From positions 1 to 64,000 of the forward strand of contig NW_026970972.1 of NCBI RefSeq assembly GCF_963678635.1: 64,000 nucleotides of DNA. Direction: 5' to 3'. The stretch comes from Symsagittifera roscoffensis. Lineage: Eukaryota; Xenacoelomorpha; Acoela; Convolutidae. Positions 58,200 through 64,000 of the stretch are shown piece by piece (within the stretch, counting starts at the first letter, position 1; each line of letters begins with the position of its first letter). The position numbers and the translations under genes are program-made. The notes below the pieces were generated by a model. It was not told the DNA's origin. It saw nothing but the letters and a program-made list of their open reading frames with translations, and did not search any database.

Positions 58200-59396
58200 A
58201 TTTTATAATTATAAAATTAAGTTGATGAGCATGGAAGGTGGGACCAGTTATTCGAATCTATCGCTCATTCAAACGCCAACGGCTTGAAAATCAAAAGTAG
58301 TAGTCGCGTTTTGAATTCTCTGAAAACGGATTTGTTTTGATGACGACTTATTTTTTGATTTGCCTTACTGTTAAATTGAATTGCTTGATGTACTTTTATC
58401 AGCAATATAAATCTTTTCCGTTACAAAATTTAAAAGTTTTCCTGTAACAATTTTTAGTTACATGACTATGAATTCTAACATCTTTTGCTAAGTTGTTTCT
58501 AAAACTTTTCCTAATCCCGATTTTTGCGGGGTTGTTTATTTAGTTGCAAATAGTCAAGAGCTAAGTAGAGCAGCAAGACCCCGAATCAGGGGCAACACAA
58601 TTTCTTTGTTTTAAGTAATGAGGAGAACAGTAGGATGGAAAAAGCTCTTTTTTTTGCACTGAATAGTACATTTTAGATATATATCGTGTAAAATCATCCA
58701 ACAACTAAGGTTACCAAAAAAAATAAATAAAAGATTTGTTGTCATGGATTTTTATCAAATTGAGTTTCGATATTCGAAACTGCAATGATTCTTAGTGCTA
58801 CTTTGAAGTCTTGGAAAACGTTATACAATCCAGATTAGAGTTTATATTTTTTGAACCTTACTCATTAAAACCAATCACCCAAATTTATTTTTAGGTGATT
58901 TTGCATTATGATACTTATTATCTTTAAACAAATTCGTTGTTGTTTCAAAAAAATGAAGAAAAAACTTCAGTTTTTACAAAAGAGGGAAAAAACTCGAGGG
59001 CTTAAATGTGCAAAACCTGCTTCAAGTGGTCACTTTACATATTTGAAACTCATCCGTACCAGCTCAAAGGGACTCAGTCGCCCAATTTTTCACGCTAACT
59101 TCTTTTGCTTCTTCCTTTTTTCAAGGGGCTCATTAATTGATATTAAAAAGCCATCAAATGAAAAAGAGCAATTAGATGCTTAAAGACCAATTTTAAGCAA
59201 GTTAAAAAATATTGTCAATTTTGAGGGTAACCACATCATTTTCATGGGTGTGTTCATTGCACCGTATTAGATGTGAAACTTTCAAAGGTGCGACCTAACT
59301 TCCTGAGAGGGTGACGGGAAATTCTCATTTTACCAGACTTATGTGGTTCTTTGCTTCATGATCAGAATCTCCGGATTTGAAACCCAATTTTTGTAA
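58200..59396. other. No convincing gene
   Basis: AT-rich. 58,550-58,610 has CCCCG-type short inverted words (AATCCCGATTTTTGCGGGG). An open plus-strand stretch at 58,908-59,183 follows TTATTTTTAG and reads RGLKCAKPASSGHFTYLKL and SRGSLIDIKKPSNEKEQ, which might be coding, but I cannot support an exon structure. Confidence 0.3.
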
Positions 59397-59681
59397 CTAA
59401 TCTGAGTTTTTGGCACTCTCGGGGCGTACTGCTTGCTTGATGAAACATGTAACTGGCTTCCTACAGACATAGTTTTTCGTTTTTAGGCCTTCAATAGTTT
59501 TTGTATCAGGGTCATGGTTAATCTGAAGCTTAAAAAATAGGTTTTGTTTTGCTGTTGTTACTTTTATGCTGAAGATAATTCTAAGAAGCATGTTGGTGCT
59601 CGTTTTACGTCCTATTGGGGCTTTTTTGTCTTTGCGTGTTCGATGAGTCGCTGAGTCGCCTAACAGATCTCCTTCGGCCAT
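59397..59681 (-). CDS. Hypothetical 94-residue protein or first exon
   Basis: The minus-strand ATG at 59,681 lies in AACATGG, a good animal start context. The product starts MAEGDLLGDSATHRTRKDKK and continues with NLFFKLQINHDPDTKTIEGL, VCRKPVTCFIKQ and a stop. Codon use is varied and GC-richer than the surroundings. A second minus-strand open stretch (59,848-59,660) overlaps its start in another frame, so one of the two is chance. No domain was recognised, no signal peptide. Could be a short gene or a retained first exon. Confidence 0.3.
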   Translation of the reverse strand: MAEGDLLGDSATHRTRKDKKAPIGRKTSTNMLLRIIFSIKVTTAKQNLFFKLQINHDPDTKTIEGLKTKNYVCRKPVTCFIKQAVRPESAKNSD

Positions 59682-60759
59682 GTTTCACCAATCGATCGAG
59701 TGTTTTCACGAAACACTGAAAGTTTTGTCTGTTTTTTTTCTTTCACGGTAATTTTTATGCTGCATCTTAACCTTTTTAGATTTTTGATTAAATTATGTGT
59801 GCACACTTTTTCATTGTCAAATGCCACCACAAAAGATTTTGTGTGCAATCACACAATTTATTGGCTCAACAGAAACACACAGTTTCTTAGCTACTTACAT
59901 GATATTTTGTGTATATTTGCACGATTTGTGACGTATGTTTTAGAGGATAAGTCTTGCACGAAAAGTTATTGGGTAGAAATTATATGAATATTCGTGTTTC
60001 AATTTCATAGTGCATGGCAATATTTGTTTAACAGATTCTATTAAGACTATGCTCACTTTTTCTACCCAAGTTTATTTTATCAAAAAAATTATTAAAACTT
60101 CTTCAGAAAGTTTTTCAATTTTCTAGTTCTTCTGGTCTAGAGCTAATTAAATTTTACGTTTTAAAGCATTGTTTGAAACCAGATGAAGTTTTTATATATC
60201 AGAAGTTCCTGATAGTGTTGTCTGTTTATGATTATTTCTTGGTTTGAATCTACTTAATCTGATACTTTTCTTTAAAATAACGTTATAATCAGAAAAAAGT
60301 GCATTCCAAATAGGTTGCAAGATGTTTCACTGTTCGAAATGATAAACATTTTTGCTCGAATAGCAAAAAAATTGTACAATAACATTGTCAATTTTGTCTC
60401 CCAAAATTACAGCTATTGACTTCAAAAAAAGTGACACCAAAAAAATTTTGTCCAAAGGCATCCGCCATAAACTAATATCCTGCATTAAACTGCGATAGCA
60501 GAAAAAAGCCTGTAAAACAGTTTAACTTTTAGCTGCACAATTTGCGACTTTGTGCGGCCCAAAATAGCTATGTTGCTATTTAGACCGACCCAAAATGTTC
60601 CAAATATGTTGCAACTGTGGCTCTAGAAAGGTGGGGGACTTTGATGGAAGAAAATAATCAATAGAAGAGAGAAATTTATCAACAGGAGAGATCATAAAAT
60701 TGATGATAATCTCGAAAAAAGACGAAACCTTTTTTAATTAGATCACCTACTTTTTGCAG
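59682..60759. other. AT-rich stretch ending at a strong splice acceptor
   Basis: No supported exon. A short open piece before AGAAAG|GTGGGG (60,612) could be one but contains a stop just before the donor. The last 20 bases are a pyrimidine-rich tract and TTTTTGCAG. Confidence 0.35.
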
Positions 60760-60863
60760 CGTTTGGCTCCCCTTCCATCCACATACCAGCTGGCATCGGC
60801 TGCTTCGTGTACACGTTCATCCAAGCAGGCTCAGTCAGCGCAATCCTTTTTAATCACACATGA
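60760..60863 (+). CDS. Terminal exon of an unknown membrane-type protein
   Basis: The acceptor CTACTTTTTGCAG is followed by a sharp rise in GC content. The open frame reads FGSPSIHIPAGIGCFVYTFI then QAGSVSAILFNHT and TGA at 60,861. It is hydrophobic with Gly/Ser/Ala, like a membrane helix. AATAAA follows 34 bp after the stop. The contrast in composition with its surroundings, the acceptor and the poly(A) signal together make this one of the best host exons in the window. I do not recognise the family. Upstream exons were not identified with confidence; those at 53-57 kb are on the same strand. Confidence 0.5.
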
Positions 60864-60896
60864 TTTCAATACATTTTTGCTTTTCAGAGACAATTG

Positions 60897-60902
60897 AATA
60901 AA
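60897..60902 (+). terminator. Poly(A) signal AATAAA
   Basis: A canonical hexamer 34 bp past the stop codon of the terminal exon at 60,760-60,863. Confidence 0.55.
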
Positions 60903-61074
60903 TAGTTTGACTTTTTTCCAAGTCTTCCTCCCAGCCATATTTCAAATTTTTCGTTTTCTTAGTTGTTTTAGGTATTATGAGGGATGATTGTGTGATATTG
61001 CGATGCAAAACGGAAAATTATATCTGTTCACAATAGTTAGTCTGTTCATTATACAAAAAGTGTTTACATTACCA

Positions 61075-61570
61075 AATGAATATGATTTAAGCAGTTACAC
61101 TTGGACGCCAGATTAACAACCCTTGAGTGTACCCTGACATTAGTCCAATTTGATTTGAGAGTTTCGACCTCGATTAGTGTTTCTTATATCTGAAAAAAAA
61201 TGTGGAAAAAAATTCTTATTAGTGAAAAAAATGAAAAAATCATAAAAAACGCCATATCTTGAAAACCAAAAGGATTTGAGCAGTCATAATTGGACGCCGA
61301 ATGTGCAACTAATGACTATACTCCGATAGCGCCCCAGTATTGGGTTAAGAATTTTAAGTTCGGTTGGTTTCTTTTTATCTATGTTTTTGAAAAAAAAGAC
61401 AAATCATAGAAAACGCTATATCTCAAAAAACAAAAGGATTTCATCAGTCATAATTGGAAGCCAAATATGCAATCCTTGAATTTACCCTGACAGCATCCCA
61501 GTATAGCGTTGAGAAATTCAACTTCGGTTAGCTTCCTTTATTTTAAGTTTTTTGAAAAAATGAAAAATCA
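61075..61570. repeat. Three-unit imperfect tandem repeat
   Basis: Units of about 165-190 bp are marked by GCAGTTACACTTGGACGCC (61,092), GCAGTCATAATTGGACGCC (61,279) and CAGTCATAATTGGAAGCC (61,446). Each continues with a TACCCTGACA/TACTCCGATA word, a CCAGTAT word, a TTCGGTT word and a TTTTTGAAAAAA word. Identity between units is roughly 65-75%, so it is old. No coding sense found. Confidence 0.75.
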
Positions 61571-62477
61571 GAGAATACACCAGATCAAAGCCCTGACTGT
61601 TTGACTGTCTTTCAAGGGCTATGGAGCAGTGAAAAAAATTTCATGAATATCTTGAAAAAAACTAAATCTTTTTTTTTATTCATCCGCCACGCGCCACATA
61701 ACGTACAAAGTAATCAAAATTACTCCTTGTAACGTAGCATCTATGACGATATCCTATTCTAACCATTTTGGAACAATTTCTAAGACAGATTTAAAACATT
61801 TATCGCGCATTAATTGCCCCAATTTGGGAATTTGTCCAAGTTGGCAGTACTCAAACCCCCTAAAACTGTATTAAAAATATCACAGGTAAAATTAAAAGAT
61901 TACAATTAAAATATTACAAAAACTTTTTGCATGCGATGAATCATCCCGTCAAAAGTTGTTTGTTGAAAAGCCGAATTTTTTAAAGAAAAAAACAGCATTC
62001 CGAACACAAATACTCCATCACTTTCTTCGAAGGTCAGAACAACAATTTCCAGTATTGTGTCAAAGGAACCAATAAAAAAAAACAAACAGATCACACTTCT
62101 GAATTGAAGTGTACCAGTGCTGTTTACTGACAGTGATTGCGCTGGTTTAAAAAAACGAAGATTAAAAACAGGTTTTTCGTATAATTTTGAAACTTGAAAA
62201 ACTCAATCGTCAAACTGAGATTTAAAGTTGACACGTAGAAAAATTTTCGTTAGTTTTCTTCACATGTGGCATTTTTCTCTGGTGGAATTTTTCCCTGGTG
62301 GCATTGGGATCAAAAAAGATCGAACCTGAGATTATGTTACTTGCTTTAATTGAGTTAGATCGTCGTTTTTAATCTATTCTCTAAGCTGCAAAAAAAAATT
62401 TCACAAGTTTGTGTTTTTCCAACTTAGGTCCAAACAACATATTCTTGCTGTTTTCCACTTCGCGAAAATCTTATTGA
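61571..62477. other. No gene seen; one stray repeat word
   Basis: At 61,801-61,835 CGCGCATTAATTGCCCCAATTT resembles part of the palindrome arms at 62.7 and 63.55 kb. Around 62,268-62,300 TGGCATTTTTC and TGGTGGAATTTTTCCCTGGT form a short near-repeat. No exon is supported. Confidence 0.35.
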
Positions 62478-62684
62478 ATGGAAACACAAACAAGAATGAT
62501 CGTAACAGGGCGAAAATTTGACTTTACTACTGCACTTTATTCTAGTCTCTATGGAATAGTTTTTGCTTTTAAACATGAAGATTTTCATAATGCGAACATC
62601 GAGATATTAAATAGACCAGATAGCAAGCATCAATTCACTTTAGAACAATTTCTGAGACAAATTAAATCTCTGCTGACGCGTTAA
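62478..62684 (+). CDS. Short open reading frame, 68 residues
   Basis: ATG at 62,478 with an in-frame stop just upstream. It reads METQTRMIVTGRKFDFTTAL and HEDFHNANIEILNRPDSKHQ, and ends LRQIKSLLTR. The residue mix is protein-like and the end is helical. It stops six bases before the left arm of the palindrome. Unknown; could be a small gene, the last exon of a gene, or chance. Confidence 0.25.
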   Translation: METQTRMIVTGRKFDFTTALYSSLYGIVFAFKHEDFHNANIEILNRPDSKHQFTLEQFLRQIKSLLTR

Positions 62685-62689
62685 TAGCC

Positions 62690-63575
62690 TGTAAATAATC
62701 CCGCGTTATGTGTCCTAAATTGCCCTAATTGTTTTAAGCCCGCAAAACTTTGTGAAATATGTCCATAAGTGAAGGGGAAACCACTTTGAGTTACTTCAGA
62801 AAATCTAGGTTCAGAATCAGAAAAAACATCAATTGAGAAAAAAGAGTCAAAATCAATGCTCAAACTGGATGATCTATAAAAAGGCAGTTAAGAGTCAATT
62901 AGTGTTTAATCAATATCAACATTTCCAAAAATGATCATCATATTAAAAAACTACCCTTACGTTTTCTCATCTTTTCCTTTTTTTCCCATCCAGCCTCCTA
63001 ATAACACTCATAAAAATTATTACGAGGCTGGATAGTAAATAAAAGAAAAAACTTGTAAACAAGAATTATTATTTAAAATGATGATCATTTTTGGAAACTT
63101 TGATATTGATTAAACACTAATTGACATTCAACTGCCTTTTTATGGAGAACGTTGTTTGAGTTTCGATTTTGATTCTTTTTATCCTCATTTTTTTTCTGAA
63201 TCTGAATCTGGATATTCGGACCTTACTCAAAATGATTTCCAACAATCTCAATATCATTAAAACATATCAGGATGAAACAACGAATAGAGTTCTGCACAAT
63301 TTCATTCAGGCGAACAGCATAGTAATTATTTGAGAAACAATTTATTGTTCCGACCATCTCGACTGAATATTCATGCTGGGGGTGTTTTATCTCCCAAGTT
63401 TTAACTTTTAACAAGCAATTTTTGGCTGATTTTAAAAATATTATTGGAAAAGTATTGTTGTTCTGATCTCAAAATTAAGACGATATGTCATCTGTGGACA
63501 TATTTCAGAAAATTATGGCGGGCAAACGTAATTGGGCCAATTTGAGACAATTAACGCGCAATCAATAATTTTTTG
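62690..63575. repeat. Large imperfect palindrome (head-to-head duplication)
   Basis: The left arm (62,690-62,948) and right arm (63,070-63,575) are reverse complements. The inner about 72 bp pair at over 90% (AATTAGTGTTTAATCAATAT against ATATTGATTAAACACTAATT). Outer parts pair more loosely, and the right arm has about 260 extra bp (63,235-63,495). The centre has a second small palindrome (ATCCAGCCTC 62,988-62,997, GAGGCTGGAT 63,024-63,033). Reading outward from the centre, each arm has a TTTTTAT word and then a similar Asp/Ser/Phe-rich peptide: DFDSFFSIDVFSDSEPRFSE on the left, DFDSFYPHFFSESESGYSD on the right. It is either two divergent paralogous gene starts or a fold-back element. Confidence 0.75.
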
Positions 63576-63769
63576 ATATTTAATCTCTTTCGAACTGTTG
63601 CCATACTTCATTGCTTAAATGGAGGGCCTATAAAGCTGTAACGCAGTTTCTATAAAGTTGAAGTGTTTCGAAAAAAAACTGATATAAATTTTTATCGAAA
63701 CAAGAAATTGATCAATTTTTTAAATGACCTTCCCTTTTTGCCCTTCGAAAGGAAGTTGCCTTCTTTTAA

Positions 63770-64000
63770 CAAAAGGGTTCGTCTCCAGATTTTTCTGATT
63801 TTTCCTCTGAAGTTCAGATAAAGAAAATCTGTTATGTTCCAAACGACTTTTCTCATTGTCAATTGCTGCAAATTGTGTGTCTTGAACAGGTGGACAAACT
63901 TTTACCGAGATTCAGTTCTATCCGCATTTCCGAAAAGGCTAAATTGGCGGAAATTGTACTGCACTGCACTATGCAGCTTGCCCCTTCTGTCACTGCTCTA
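63770..64000 (+). CDS. Partial coding sequence running off the right edge
   Basis: One frame is open for 77 codons from a stop at 63,767-63,769 to the end of the window. It reads GSSPDFSDFSSEVQIKKICY, then DFSHCQLLQIVCLEQVDKLL, SSIRISEKAKLAEIVLHC and TMQLAPSVTAL. The last third is GC-richer, Leu/Ala/Glu-rich and helical, as expected for a real exon. The true exon start is uncertain; CAG at 63,887-63,889 and AAG at 63,773-63,775 are options. It begins about 190 bp right of the palindrome and could belong to the rightward gene of that pair. No family recognised. Confidence 0.45.

Noticed and set aside
58908-59183. Plus-strand open stretch after TTATTTTTAG
   Set aside because: The first half is Lys-rich low complexity and no donor or poly(A) signal frames the better second half.

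Overview
This window is eukaryotic nuclear DNA from an invertebrate animal that I cannot name. It is AT-rich, about two thirds of it is repeats, and it shows short spliced exons, TTTTTAG/TTTGCAG acceptors, a 64-nt candidate intron, a LINE, metazoan-style LTR retroelements, a hAT-like MITE and C-type-lectin-like exons. There are no bacterial-type operons, no rRNA or tRNA genes and no CRISPR. Gene calls are fragments of spliced genes and are made with modest confidence.

Layout. (1) 1-5.15 kb is a decayed, A/C-rich, envelope-bearing retroelement fossil, followed by non-coding sequence to about 8.4 kb with a perfect 28-bp palindrome at 7,047. (2) 8.4-17.3 kb is a repeat field. A lectin-like exon (minus strand, 8.4-8.57 kb) is followed by copies of an approximately 1-kb terminal-inverted-repeat (TIR) element and by three units of an approximately 2-kb tandem repeat. 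The second unit is split by a 5'-truncated LINE (12.95-14.89 kb, minus strand). (3) 17.27-49.79 kb is one 32.5-kb block of two large related Ty3/Gypsy-like fossils in tandem (E1 then E2, plus strand). They share mosaic LTR-type repeats at about 18.3-19.1, 32.0-33.1 and 48.7-49.8 kb. Each has a leader of more than 3 kb with minisatellites, then gag and protease. Only E2 shows recognisable reverse transcriptase, RNase H and integrase. Both carry a long extra 3' coding region of unknown function. (4) 49.79-52.6 kb is the other half of the interrupted third tandem unit, small MITEs, a hAT-like MITE and a lectin-like first exon (minus strand, 51.08-51.27 kb). (5) 53-64 kb is mostly low-copy sequence with candidate host exons, a second TIR element in the opposite orientation, a terminal exon with AATAAA at 60.9 kb, a three-unit tandem repeat, a large imperfect palindrome at 62.7-63.6 kb, and an open frame running off the right edge.

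Relationships. The sequences flanking the 32.5-kb block (ending CCTAGGAT, resuming ATAAGATTAAG) rejoin to give the uninterrupted repeat seen at 11.37 and 15.41 kb, so the whole retroelement complex is a later insertion. A 1,003-bp tandem duplication at its left edge is younger still. The most noteworthy observations are the conserved unknown 3' region of the two giant elements, the leader minisatellites (one built from an LTR motif), two lectin-like exons in the same orientation on either side of the repeat block, and the head-to-head palindromic duplication near the right end.
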